NCBI RefSeq assembly: GCF_029544075.1
Contig: NZ_JAJQJH010000007.1
Span: 62,001 to 126,000, forward strand
Direction: 5' to 3'
Source: Chromohalobacter canadensis
GTDB lineage: Bacteria; Pseudomonadota; Gammaproteobacteria; Pseudomonadales; Halomonadaceae
Length of the DNA: 64,000 bases
In this document: positions 48,995 to 57,497 of the stretch, piece after piece
How the letters are laid out: every line of letters begins with the position of its first letter
How positions within the stretch are numbered: the stretch's first letter is position 1
The notes under the pieces: model-generated
The model's input: only the letters and a program-made list of their open reading frames with translations
Told to the model about the DNA's origin: nothing
Databases searched by the model: none
Made by a program: the position numbers and the translations under genes

Positions 48995-50925
48995 CAGGTA
49001 TCGCCTTTTTTTGTGGTGGATTTGCGTGACGAAGTGCGCTTCTTGGTGCGCCGCCGTGCGGTGTTGGATTTGCCGCGTGTCGGCCGTGAGGGCTCGGCAC
49101 CGCCCGGCGTAGCCAGAGCCTGGCGCATGCGCTCGGCATCCGCCTGACTCAGTAGTTGGTGAACATCGCCCACCAGCGTGTCGAGGAATGCGGTGGCGTC
49201 GGCGTTGCCCTCGGCGATTTCGGCTAGGCGCTGCTCCCAAAGGGCCGTGCGCTCGGGGCGAGTGGCGGTATCCGGCAAGGCCTGAATCAGCGCGCGTCCG
49301 GTCCGTGTGGCACGCAGTGCGCCTTGCTGGCGAATCACGTAGCCGCGCGTGATGAGTGTCTCCAGAATGCCGGCGCGTGTCGCCTCGGTGCCTAGGCCGT
49401 CGGTATCGCGCAGGGTACGACGCACTGCGTCATCGTCGACGTAGCGGGCGATGTTCATCATCGCCTTGATCAGGCTAGCGTCGGAGAATGGCTCCGGTGG
49501 GCGCGTCTGACGGTCCTCCACGGCACAAGCCTGGACCCGAGCGGTTTCGCCTTCGCGCAACGCGGGCAACGCCGGTGCTTCATCACGCGTAGTGAATAGC
49601 GGTTTCCATCCGCGCACGAGTACCTCCTGGCCCTGGGCGCGAAAGCACTCCCCGAGGATCGAGAACTCGGCTTTGACGTCGCGCGTTTCCAGTGGCGGGT
49701 AGAATTGCGCGAGTACGTTGCGGGCGATCAGCCTGAAAACGTTGGCCTCATCATTGGATAAGCGGGCCGCGTCGAAAGGGCGTCCGGTGGGCGCCAGCGC
49801 ATGGTGGGCGCCGACCTGCTTGTCGTTCCAGGCACGTGAGCGGCGGTTGAAGTCTGCGCCGCGTAGCCAGCCGGCGAGAGTGTCGTCAGAAGCGCAGGCC
49901 GTAGAGAGTGTCTGCTTCGCCGTGGCGAAATGCCCTTCGGGCAGGTAGCGACAATCCGAGCGCGGGTAGGTGATGAGCTGATGGCGCTCGTAGAGCGTCT
50001 GGCAGATATCCAGCACACGTTTGGCCGGTAGCTTGTAACGGCGCGCGGCATCGACCTGCAAGGCCGACAGCGAATACGGCAGGGGAGCCGTCTGGGATTT
50101 CTTCTTGCTTTGCAGGGTGCTCAGGTGCCCCTCGGCGCCGGGCAAGCGCGCCGCCAACGCTTCGGCCGGTTCGCGCGCCAATAGTCGTCCCTGGTCGTCC
50201 AACGGATGCGGCGGTTGGGGTTGCCACCAGGCACGTAGTGAGCCGTGCTCGACACCAAGATCCGCCCACAGCGTATAAAAGGGGCGCGAGACAAAGCGCT
50301 CGATCTCCAGGTCACGGCGCACGATGAGTCCTAATACGGGCGTCTGCACGCGCCCCACCGAGAGCACGCCCGAGTAGCCGGCTTGGCGGCCGGTCAAGGT
50401 CCAGGCGCGTGACAAGTTGATGCCATACAGCCAATCGGCGCGCGAGCGTGCCTCGGCAGCCTCGAAGAGCGATTGATAGCGTGCGTTGTCCTCGAGGCGT
50501 TGCAATGCCTGTTGCACGGCGGGGCGGTTGAGGTCGCTGATCAACAGTCGCGCCATCGGGCCGCGCCAGCCCAGGCGTTCGATGACCTGTTGGACCAGCA
50601 ATTGCCCCTCGCGGTCCGGATCGCCGGCATGCACGACGCTATCGGCACGTTTGAGGAGTTTGCGAATCACGGCCAACTGCGTGCGGGCCTTGGTGCGTGG
50701 TATGAGTTGCCATTGCTGGGGCACGATGGGCAAATCGTCGAGGCGCCATTGCTGATAGCGAGCGTCGTAGGCGTCGGGTGGTGCCTGCTCGAGGAGGTGC
50801 CCGACGCACCAACTGATACAGGTCTCCCCGCATTCGAGATACCCGTCCTGGCGTTGCGCCTTGGCGGGTAATGCGTCGGCGATGGCGCGTGCCAGACTGG
50901 GTTTTTCGGCGACGATCAGGCGCAT
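48994..50925 (-). CDS. topB: DNA topoisomerase III
   Basis: Type IA topoisomerase that resolves linked or recombining DNA. 643 residues (653 in E. coli). Catalytic residues are visible: Glu7 in VAEKPS, the DPDREG metal site at 102-107, and the nucleophile Tyr320 in ITYPRSDCRY. The C terminus is a Lys/Arg/Ser/Thr-rich tail without zinc fingers. panE-like is coupled behind it. Confidence 0.96.
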   Translation of the reverse strand: MRLIVAEKPSLARAIADALPAKAQRQDGYLECGETCISWCVGHLLEQAPPDAYDARYQQWRLDDLPIVPQQWQLIPRTKARTQLAVIRKLLKRADSVVHAGDPDREGQLLVQQVIERLGWRGPMARLLISDLNRPAVQQALQRLEDNARYQSLFEAAEARSRADWLYGINLSRAWTLTGRQAGYSGVLSVGRVQTPVLGLIVRRDLEIERFVSRPFYTLWADLGVEHGSLRAWWQPQPPHPLDDQGRLLAREPAEALAARLPGAEGHLSTLQSKKKSQTAPLPYSLSALQVDAARRYKLPAKRVLDICQTLYERHQLITYPRSDCRYLPEGHFATAKQTLSTACASDDTLAGWLRGADFNRRSRAWNDKQVGAHHALAPTGRPFDAARLSNDEANVFRLIARNVLAQFYPPLETRDVKAEFSILGECFRAQGQEVLVRGWKPLFTTRDEAPALPALREGETARVQACAVEDRQTRPPEPFSDASLIKAMMNIARYVDDDAVRRTLRDTDGLGTEATRAGILETLITRGYVIRQQGALRATRTGRALIQALPDTATRPERTALWEQRLAEIAEGNADATAFLDTLVGDVHQLLSQADAERMRQALATPGGAEPSRPTRGKSNTARRRTKKRTSSRKSTTKKGDT

Positions 50926-50987
50926 GGCGTTCGGAGGTTCCGCATGAGTATGGCATCTATTCTGACATGTTCATTCCAAGGCGTGGA

Positions 50988-52907
50988 CTAGCGACGCCCG
51001 AAGAGCCGACGTGCGCGCACCAAAGCACGATACCAGTCACGATGGGGGGTCCCCACGGCGGGTGGACGATGGCTGAGAAAGCTGACGTTACGGGCATCGC
51101 TGCGTCCCGTCAGGTTGATGTTGGAGAGCATCTGCAGGGTGCTGTCGCGGGCGCCGTACTGGCGTTTGAGAAACTCGATGGCGGCGGGCTCGAGCTCCAC
51201 GCGATAGTGGCGCACCAGCGCCAGCGCCAACGATTCGGCCGCGCGTGACAACTCGGTATCCACTTCACGAACCATCGAGGCGCCTAGCGCGGCCTTGGCG
51301 GCCGCTGACAGGTTGGGTTCGATCTGGCCGAAATCGGCGGCGTTGGAGCTATTGATGGCACGCTGCGTGGCCGGTTGTGACAGTCCCACGTGAGGCTCGA
51401 GAGCGAGGAATATCTCGATGGCCAAGCGCTTGGCGGCATCCACGCCGACGCTGAGCTGGGTCTCGCGGTGAGCGCCGCGCCACGCTTCGTGATGGCGTGG
51501 CGTGATGCCCGTCTGATTCAAGTAGCGGGCGAGATGCTTGCAGACCCGTGCCTTGGCTTCGTCATCCAGCGCAATGGTGCGTTCGCGGATGCGCAGCCCT
51601 CTCCGCCCTGGCCCCAGGCGCAGGCGCGTCGTGTCGTCGGACAAGCTGGCGGTGATGCGCTCCCAGCGATCCACCGACTTGATCAACTGAGCGTGACTGC
51701 GACCCACCTGTTCGTAAGCGCTGGAAACGCTCTTATAGAGCTGGATGGCATTGGCGAGGATGTCCGACTTGGTGCGTAACGCACGCTTGCGCTCTTCCTG
51801 GCCGACTTCCACTGCCTGAGCGAGGTGCACGATCTGCTCGGCCAGCGCGTCCATCGCCTTGACCGAACGCTCGAGCAGCAGCTCGGCACGCAGCCCCGAG
51901 GCGCTGTCTTCGACCAGGGTGCCGGACTGCTCGGCGAGATAGACATTGAGCGCCTTGAGACGCGAAAGGCCGGTCGCTTGTGCGATGCGCTGGCGTGCGC
52001 GTGCCTCTTCCAGATTGTCGAACGCCTGGGCGAGGCGCCAGCGACCGCGATACTCGAACGAGAGCACTGGAATCTTGCGCCCGCTGATCAGTTCGAACGC
52101 CAGAATCAGCATTTCCTCGACGTCCTGCAGAGTCATCAGCAGGTCGTTGTCCTGCTCGATGGCCGCCATGACGCGCTCGATGAAGTTCTCGTCGCGTGGT
52201 ACGCCTTGGTGAAGGTCGGGGGCACGGCCCTCGAAGCGTTCACGCAGCAGGTGCGTGGCGATGGGCGCAGTATCGTAGAGGGCGTTGAACTGAGGTTCCA
52301 GGGTGTCGCGGTATTGCGTGACGAGATCGCGGATGCGGGCATGCAAGCCGACCCGGCGGTAGACGTCGATTTGACCAATGAGACGTGCGCTCTCGCGGTC
52401 GTCGAGCAACTCGATGGCCGCCAATTCGACGCCCTCCGGCGAAAGGTCGTGCTTGCGCAGCAACATGGCGGCGGCCTCTCGGCGTCGGGCATCACCCTCG
52501 AGGCTTTCGACGATCAGATCGCGCGTGACCAGCAGCAGCTCGGGCAAGGTCTTGATGACCTGCTCGATCTGTCCGGAGGTCTTCTCGGCCTTGCGTCCTT
52601 GAGTGAGGTGGTAGCCGAGGTTGGCCAGAATCCCCGCAGCGCCGGTGATCACCGTGTAGGAAATGAAGAAAACGTAGTTTTCCGTGGTCGGTGCCTTGCC
52701 GTACCCCAGCAAGTAGCCGCCCCAGGCGCCGAGCAGCGTCACCGGACCAGCCGTCCATAGAATCTGCATCAGACTGACCGACCAGGGTACCTTCTCGACG
52801 GCTGCGGTGATGCGCCGGATTTCGTTGCGTCCTTCGCGTTCGAGGCGTACCTGAGAGGTCTCTTGAGCGGGCGATGTTTTACGCTGAAACGGCAACGGCA
52901 GGAGCAC
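50988..52907 (-). CDS. unrecognised membrane-anchored coiled-coil protein
   Basis: I do not recognise this 639-residue protein. The GTG at 52907 has AAGGGA seven bases upstream and is preferred to the ATG at 52967, which would add 20 residues. Two membrane helices lie near 45-68 and 76-98; the rest is long, charged and mostly helical, with Leu/Ala heptads near 330-430 (VKAMDALAEQIVHLAQAVEV). A positively charged C terminus ends in RARRLFGRR. Both ends are likely cytoplasmic. No enzyme motif, cysteine pair or repeat was seen. It is divergent from the SEC-C/TPR gene across a short shared promoter region, so the two may be co-regulated. Confidence 0.75.
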   Translation of the reverse strand: MLLPLPFQRKTSPAQETSQVRLEREGRNEIRRITAAVEKVPWSVSLMQILWTAGPVTLLGAWGGYLLGYGKAPTTENYVFFISYTVITGAAGILANLGYHLTQGRKAEKTSGQIEQVIKTLPELLLVTRDLIVESLEGDARRREAAAMLLRKHDLSPEGVELAAIELLDDRESARLIGQIDVYRRVGLHARIRDLVTQYRDTLEPQFNALYDTAPIATHLLRERFEGRAPDLHQGVPRDENFIERVMAAIEQDNDLLMTLQDVEEMLILAFELISGRKIPVLSFEYRGRWRLAQAFDNLEEARARQRIAQATGLSRLKALNVYLAEQSGTLVEDSASGLRAELLLERSVKAMDALAEQIVHLAQAVEVGQEERKRALRTKSDILANAIQLYKSVSSAYEQVGRSHAQLIKSVDRWERITASLSDDTTRLRLGPGRRGLRIRERTIALDDEAKARVCKHLARYLNQTGITPRHHEAWRGAHRETQLSVGVDAAKRLAIEIFLALEPHVGLSQPATQRAINSSNAADFGQIEPNLSAAAKAALGASMVREVDTELSRAAESLALALVRHYRVELEPAAIEFLKRQYGARDSTLQMLSNINLTGRSDARNVSFLSHRPPAVGTPHRDWYRALVRARRLFGRR

Positions 52908-53010
52908 GATGACATCCCTTACATGGCGGGGTTCGGACAAGCGGCGACAATACCCGAAAAGCGGCATTGGTGCACCAAGCGGTAGACGGATGAGGCTCGC
53001 TTGCCGGACA

Positions 53011-53019
53011 TGCTAGAAT
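53011..53019 (+). promoter_or_regulatory. candidate extended -10 promoter
   Basis: TGCTAGAAT, an extended -10, lies 27 bases before the ATG at 53046 and 92 bases from the divergent GTG. The -35 region is weak. The ribosome site GGAGGG is at 53035-53040. The same nine bases recur upstream of rfaH. Confidence 0.5.
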
Positions 53020-53045
53020 AAAGCGATTTTTTCTGGAGGGTCGCG

Positions 53046-54851
53046 ATGCTGGCCGCATGGGTGGAACAATTGCTGGGGTATGCCAGCGGCGCGTTGAAGG
53101 CGATACGCGATAATGAGCATTATCCGGCGCTGATGATCTGGGCGCGCGACGAGGGCGTGGTGCGTGTCGGCGGCGACCTGAGCATGGCGCAGGCCTTGGC
53201 GCCCTTGTTATGGAACGAGACGCCGCTGGTGCGATTGGGTTTCGATCCCGAGCCCTTGGCGTGGCCGGGGCGCAACGAGCCTTGCTGGTGCGATTCAGGA
53301 CGCAAGACCAAACAATGCTGCGGTGCGGTGACGTTGCCGGGAGCGGTTCCCTCGCACCTGATGTGGATGCTGTCGCTCAAGGAATGGACGGGCGAGACAC
53401 TCAAGGCGGCCCTGGGGAGCGGCAAGGCGCCGGATCAGGCACTGTTGGAAGCCGGCTTGATTGCCGCCGAAAGCGGTCAGCGCGGTCGTGCCCAGCAGAT
53501 CCTCGAAAGCCTGTTCTCCAGCGAGCGTGACTGGTCGCGCCTGCCCGAACAGGCAGAGCCGGCGTTTGAGATCCTCGTCGATCTCTATCAATCGCGTGGT
53601 TTTCATCGCAAGCGGGCGTCGTTACTCGACGAGGTCCTGGAGCGTGGCCCGACCTTCCTGCGTGGCGTGGCGCTCGAGCGCCTATGCTTGATGCATCTCG
53701 ATAGCGATGATTTGGCCAGTGCTCGGGAAGCCTTCGTGCGGGCCCAGCAAACGCTGCCCGATTCGCCAACGCTGGCCTATATCGAGTCCATGCTGTTGCT
53801 GCACGAGGGCCATCCAGAAGAAGCCCGCGCCCGGGCGCATTTCTGGTGGCGCCGACTCTCTAAACGCTCCGATCTCGAAGTGGATCAACTACAGTTTTTG
53901 GCCGACCTGGCCGCCAATCCCGAGGCGACCCTGGCCGAGCAGATGATCAACTCCGAGGAAGACTTGGCCGAGCCGTTGGCGTCGCTTGCCGCCTTGCTCG
54001 ATACCTTGGAAGCACCGCCTCGGCTGCAATTGTCGCGTACTTCGGAAGGCCACGTGGAATATCATGCCACGGCTCGTGAGGATACCGCCTTCGCGGCGTG
54101 GTTCGAGTATTTCAAGGTGACCATCGACGAAGATGCCGCGCTGAGTTTCGAGTCCGACCCATGGGAAAACGCCGCAGAATGGCTGCCCGCCTTATGTGCT
54201 CACCCCGAATGGTTGGGCTCGCCGGCGGTAATGCAGTCGCTGAGCCTAGCGTTAACCAGTCGCTTCGGAAGCCTGCCATGGATGGCGGAGAGCTTCTTTG
54301 CGCCGCTGGCGGCGCGGTTCGAGGCATGGCTATCGCAACTCGAGACGCAGCAAGGTCCCTTTGCCTGGGACGACGCCGACAATGCCACTTTGTTGCGCTG
54401 TGCCTTGGCGCTGATCGTGGGAATGGAGCGCGGCGCGCGGACGCGTTCGCGGCATCTCGCCGAACGTGTGCTCAAGCTCGATGAAGAAGATGACCTGGGA
54501 TTACGTGAGCTGGTGCTCGATCAGTTGTTGCGTGAAGGGCGTGACGACGAGGCCGCCGAACTCAGTGGCGTGCACGATGAGGAAGAGATGATCGGCGTGA
54601 CCATGGCGCGTGTGCTCGCCTTGTATCGTTTGGCACGCTGTGACGAGGCTGACGAGGTACTAACCGCCGCCCAGCGGGCCAATCCCTACTTGGTGCCGAT
54701 GCTATGTGACGAGAAGCCGAAGCCAGTGGCACTGGCCGTCGATGCACCAGCGCCGGGGACGCGCGCCGAGGCATGGCAGTATCGCCAATTAATGCGCGAC
54801 CAGTGGATGGCGACGCCGGGCGCCATGGCGTGGCTGGGCGCCCATCGTTGA
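53046..54851 (+). CDS. SEC-C motif and TPR-like repeat protein
   Basis: A 601-residue cytoplasmic protein. A SEC-C zinc knuckle, CWCDSGRKTKQCCG at residues 80-93, resembles the C-terminal metal site of SecA and UvrA-associated proteins. From about 120 on, helical repeats of tetratricopeptide type follow (QRGRAQQILESLFSSERDW near 144, SAREAFVRAQQTLPD near 225, YRLARCDEADEVLTAAQRAN near 520). It is acidic overall. Such proteins usually mediate protein contacts; no specific partner is evident. It pairs divergently with the coiled-coil membrane protein. Confidence 0.8.
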   Translation: MLAAWVEQLLGYASGALKAIRDNEHYPALMIWARDEGVVRVGGDLSMAQALAPLLWNETPLVRLGFDPEPLAWPGRNEPCWCDSGRKTKQCCGAVTLPGAVPSHLMWMLSLKEWTGETLKAALGSGKAPDQALLEAGLIAAESGQRGRAQQILESLFSSERDWSRLPEQAEPAFEILVDLYQSRGFHRKRASLLDEVLERGPTFLRGVALERLCLMHLDSDDLASAREAFVRAQQTLPDSPTLAYIESMLLLHEGHPEEARARAHFWWRRLSKRSDLEVDQLQFLADLAANPEATLAEQMINSEEDLAEPLASLAALLDTLEAPPRLQLSRTSEGHVEYHATAREDTAFAAWFEYFKVTIDEDAALSFESDPWENAAEWLPALCAHPEWLGSPAVMQSLSLALTSRFGSLPWMAESFFAPLAARFEAWLSQLETQQGPFAWDDADNATLLRCALALIVGMERGARTRSRHLAERVLKLDEEDDLGLRELVLDQLLREGRDDEAAELSGVHDEEEMIGVTMARVLALYRLARCDEADEVLTAAQRANPYLVPMLCDEKPKPVALAVDAPAPGTRAEAWQYRQLMRDQWMATPGAMAWLGAHR

Positions 54852-54893
54852 GAAGTCGCCATGGCGCGAGCGTGGCAGCTTAGGGTCTCATGT

Positions 54894-56231
54894 TCAGCGC
54901 TGAGTGCGAGCGAGCCAGAGCGCGAGTAGCACGGCGGGCACACCCAAGGCTGCACTGACGGTAAAGAAGCCCGTGTAGCCGACACCATCCACTACCAGCC
55001 CCGAGAAGCCGCCGAGAAACTTGCCGGGTAGCGTCATCAGCGATGAGAACAAGGCATACTGCGTTGCCGTATAGGCACGTGAGGTCAGGCTCGAGAGAAA
55101 GGCGATGAAGATCGTGCTCGCTAGGCCATTGGCGAGATTGTCGCCCATGATGGTCATGACCAGCATGGGAAAGCTGTGTCCCGCGTTGGCCAGTGCTACG
55201 AACATCAGGTTGGTGAGGGCGGTCGCCAGGGCGCCCGCCACCAACATTCGTCCCAGCCCAAAGCGTACTACCAATAGCCCGCCGGCCACACCGCCGAGAA
55301 TGCTCATGGCGATGCCGAATACCTTGGTCACATTGGCAATCTCGGAGAGGCTGAAGCCTAGGTCGATATAGAGCGGATTGGCCATCGCGGCCATCGCCAG
55401 GTCGCTGATGCGATAGAGACCGATGAACAGCAAGAACCATAGAGCCGTGCGTCCGTGACGGGCGAAGAAGTCGGTGAAAGGGCAAACGATGGCCCCGATG
55501 ACCCAGGCGCCGAAGCGACGCCGTCGACGAGGCGCGTGGCGATGCTGGTGCAGGAATGCGCGCACGCGTGGTTCGCTGGCGAGCTGGATGCCTAGCGTCG
55601 AGCGCTGCGGTTCTGGCCTCACCAAGGTGGTGATCACACCGATCCCGACGAGCGCGGCCATGCACGCGTAAGCGGCATGCCAAGAGACCGCGTCAGCGAT
55701 ATATAGCGCCCCGGCGCCAGCGGCGAGCAGCCCGCCGCGATAGCCGATGATATAGGTCGAGGCCATGGCGGCCTGCACGGTTTCCTCGGCGGACTCGATG
55801 CGGTAGGCATCGATGACGATATCTTGAGTCGCTGCGCCGAACGCGACCAGTAGGGCCAGGCCGGCAATGGGGATGAGATGCGCGGGTGGCGAGAGGGCGG
55901 CCAGGCCCAGTAGTCCTGCGGCGATCGTCAACTGGGCGCAGAGCATCCAACTGCGGCGTTGGCCGAGCCAACGACCCAAGCCCGGCAGAGCGACACGATC
56001 GACGATCGGCGCCCAGGCGATCTTGATCGAATAGAGGATGCCGATCCAGGAAAAGAACCCGATAGCAGCGACTTCTACTCCGGCGTCACGCAGCCACGCC
56101 GTGAGCGTCGAGAATACCAGTAGGAAGGGGAGGCCGGCGGCGAAGCCGAGAAACAGCATGGTGATGACCGGTGCCTGCAGATAAACCGCCAAGGCGTCGC
56201 GCCAGCGGCGGTGTGCGACATCGTGAGTCAT
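54894..56231 (-). CDS. ampG: AmpG-type muropeptide permease (MFS)
   Basis: Inner-membrane major-facilitator protein importing GlcNAc-anhydroMurNAc and its peptides for wall recycling. The ATG at 56231 follows GGGAGGAA, so it is preferred to 56273; 445 residues with about 12 helices. Family features: GFAAGLPFLLVFSTLTAWL near 30, FGAATQDIVIDAYRIE near 127, YIIGYRGGLLAAGAG near 157 and MGDNLANGLAST near 355. A basic cytoplasmic loop HRHAPRRRRRFG separates the two halves. It complements the peptidoglycan synthesis genes at the left end. Confidence 0.92.
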   Translation of the reverse strand: MTHDVAHRRWRDALAVYLQAPVITMLFLGFAAGLPFLLVFSTLTAWLRDAGVEVAAIGFFSWIGILYSIKIAWAPIVDRVALPGLGRWLGQRRSWMLCAQLTIAAGLLGLAALSPPAHLIPIAGLALLVAFGAATQDIVIDAYRIESAEETVQAAMASTYIIGYRGGLLAAGAGALYIADAVSWHAAYACMAALVGIGVITTLVRPEPQRSTLGIQLASEPRVRAFLHQHRHAPRRRRRFGAWVIGAIVCPFTDFFARHGRTALWFLLFIGLYRISDLAMAAMANPLYIDLGFSLSEIANVTKVFGIAMSILGGVAGGLLVVRFGLGRMLVAGALATALTNLMFVALANAGHSFPMLVMTIMGDNLANGLASTIFIAFLSSLTSRAYTATQYALFSSLMTLPGKFLGGFSGLVVDGVGYTGFFTVSAALGVPAVLLALWLARTQR

Positions 56232-56266
56232 CGGTTCCTCCCGTGAGCGAGCCGCCCGATGCGGCT

Positions 56267-56295
56267 CGGACATGAATCCGGCACAATGCTAGAAT
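56267..56295 (+). promoter_or_regulatory. probable promoter of rfaH
   Basis: CGGACA (56267-56272), a 17-base spacer, and an extended -10 TGCTAGAAT (56287-56295), 93 bases before the rfaH ATG. A seven-pair hairpin (56249-56267, GAGCCGC with GCGGCTC) overlaps the -35 end and lies in the ampG leader on the other strand. Confidence 0.55.
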
Positions 56296-56388
56296 GCAGT
56301 GTTTGTACGGCAATGGCCCGCGCCCAGGCGCGTGGCGAAAACGCAGGTTGCGTACCGTGGCATACCCCGACGATGAAGGCCAGAGGAC

Positions 56389-56937
56389 ATGACCGATCAG
56401 CTCGATCCAAGCGCGCTCGATGACACGGCCGCCTGCCCGCGCTGGTATGTGGTGCAGTGCAAGGGCGGGGAGTCCTTCCGTGCCAGTGAGCATCTGACCA
56501 ATCAAGGTTATCGTGTCTTCCATCCGCTGCTCGAGGTGCAGAAGAAGCGTCGCAACAAGTTGGTCTGGATTGCCGAACCCCTGTTTCCTCACTATTTGTT
56601 CATCCGTCTCGACCGGGTGGCGAGCAATTGGCGTCCCATCCGCTCCACGCGCGGCGTGTTGAGGCTGGTTGCGTTCGGCGACGAACCGCTGCCCGTGCCA
56701 GACGCGCTGGTCGAGATGCTAATTGCCCGTTCCCAGCGCGATGAGACGGCGCGTGAGGCGGGCAACGTCTACTTTCGCCCCGGTGAAATCGTCGAGATCA
56801 CCGAGGGCCCCTTTCAGGCGCTCAAGGCCGTATTCGAGAATCAGAAGGGGGAAGAGCGCGCTATCGTTCTGCTCAACATGCTGCATCATCAGCAGCGCCT
56901 CGAGTTACCGGTGGGCGATCTACGCCGCACGACATGA
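56389..56937 (+). CDS. rfaH: transcription antiterminator RfaH (NusG paralogue)
   Basis: NusG-like factor that enhances elongation of LPS, capsule and similar long operons carrying ops sites. The 182 residues have the NGN domain (PRWYVVQCKGGESFRASEHL near 17, PLFPHYLFIRLD near 62) and a C-terminal KOW domain (FRPGEIVEITEGPFQALKAVF near 130). Presence of the RfaH-type EHL sequence and its distance from rplK/secE support RfaH over NusG. No ops element was sought beyond this window. Confidence 0.9.
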   Translation: MTDQLDPSALDDTAACPRWYVVQCKGGESFRASEHLTNQGYRVFHPLLEVQKKRRNKLVWIAEPLFPHYLFIRLDRVASNWRPIRSTRGVLRLVAFGDEPLPVPDALVEMLIARSQRDETAREAGNVYFRPGEIVEITEGPFQALKAVFENQKGEERAIVLLNMLHHQQRLELPVGDLRRTT

Positions 56938-56972
56938 CACGCCGCCCAATGTTGTAAAGATCAGGAGTTTTC

Positions 56973-57479
56973 ATGACCATCTCGCCGCAACATGTCGTTC
57001 GCCTGCATTATGTGTTGTGCGATTCTGCCGGACATGTGCTTGATGACTCGCGTCGTCGCAAGGCGCCACTCGAATACCTGCATGGCCACGCCAATATCTT
57101 GCCAGGCCTCGAGGCGGCGTTGGAGGGGCTTTCCGGCGGTGATATCCGCGAGATCAACCTGGCGCCCGAGGAGGCCTATGGGGCGCATGAACCCGATCTC
57201 GTGCAGATAGTGGCGCGCACGGCCTTTCCCGGCGTCGAAGAGTTATCACCGGGCATGCGTTTTCAGGCGCAGGGCCCCGATGGGCCGCGCACGGTGACTT
57301 TGATCGAAGCGGATGACACGCGGGTAACGGTAGATGCCAATCATCCGCTGGCGGGACAGGCCCTAGCGTTTCATGTCGAAATTCTCGATATCCGCTCGGC
57401 GCGCCGCGCCGAACTGGCTAAGGGCCACCCATTGGCGGCAGATGTGACGGCACCCGAGGTTGAGGATCGCAAGCAATAG
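56973..57479 (+). CDS. FKBP-type peptidyl-prolyl isomerase (SlyD/FkpB type)
   Basis: Cytoplasmic proline isomerase/chaperone. 168 residues with an FKBP core interrupted by an insert-in-flap domain: HYVLCDSAGHVLDDS near 10, YLHGHANILPGLEAALEGL near 36, LAPEEAYGAHEPDLVQ near 64 and DANHPLAGQALAFHVEIL near 117. That arrangement is typical of SlyD and FkpB. The His-rich tail of SlyD is missing, so metal binding is not expected. It follows rfaH by 35 bases and is probably co-transcribed. Confidence 0.92.
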   Translation: MTISPQHVVRLHYVLCDSAGHVLDDSRRRKAPLEYLHGHANILPGLEAALEGLSGGDIREINLAPEEAYGAHEPDLVQIVARTAFPGVEELSPGMRFQAQGPDGPRTVTLIEADDTRVTVDANHPLAGQALAFHVEILDIRSARRAELAKGHPLAADVTAPEVEDRKQ

Positions 57480-57497
57480 CTGCTGGGCTTTGGATGT

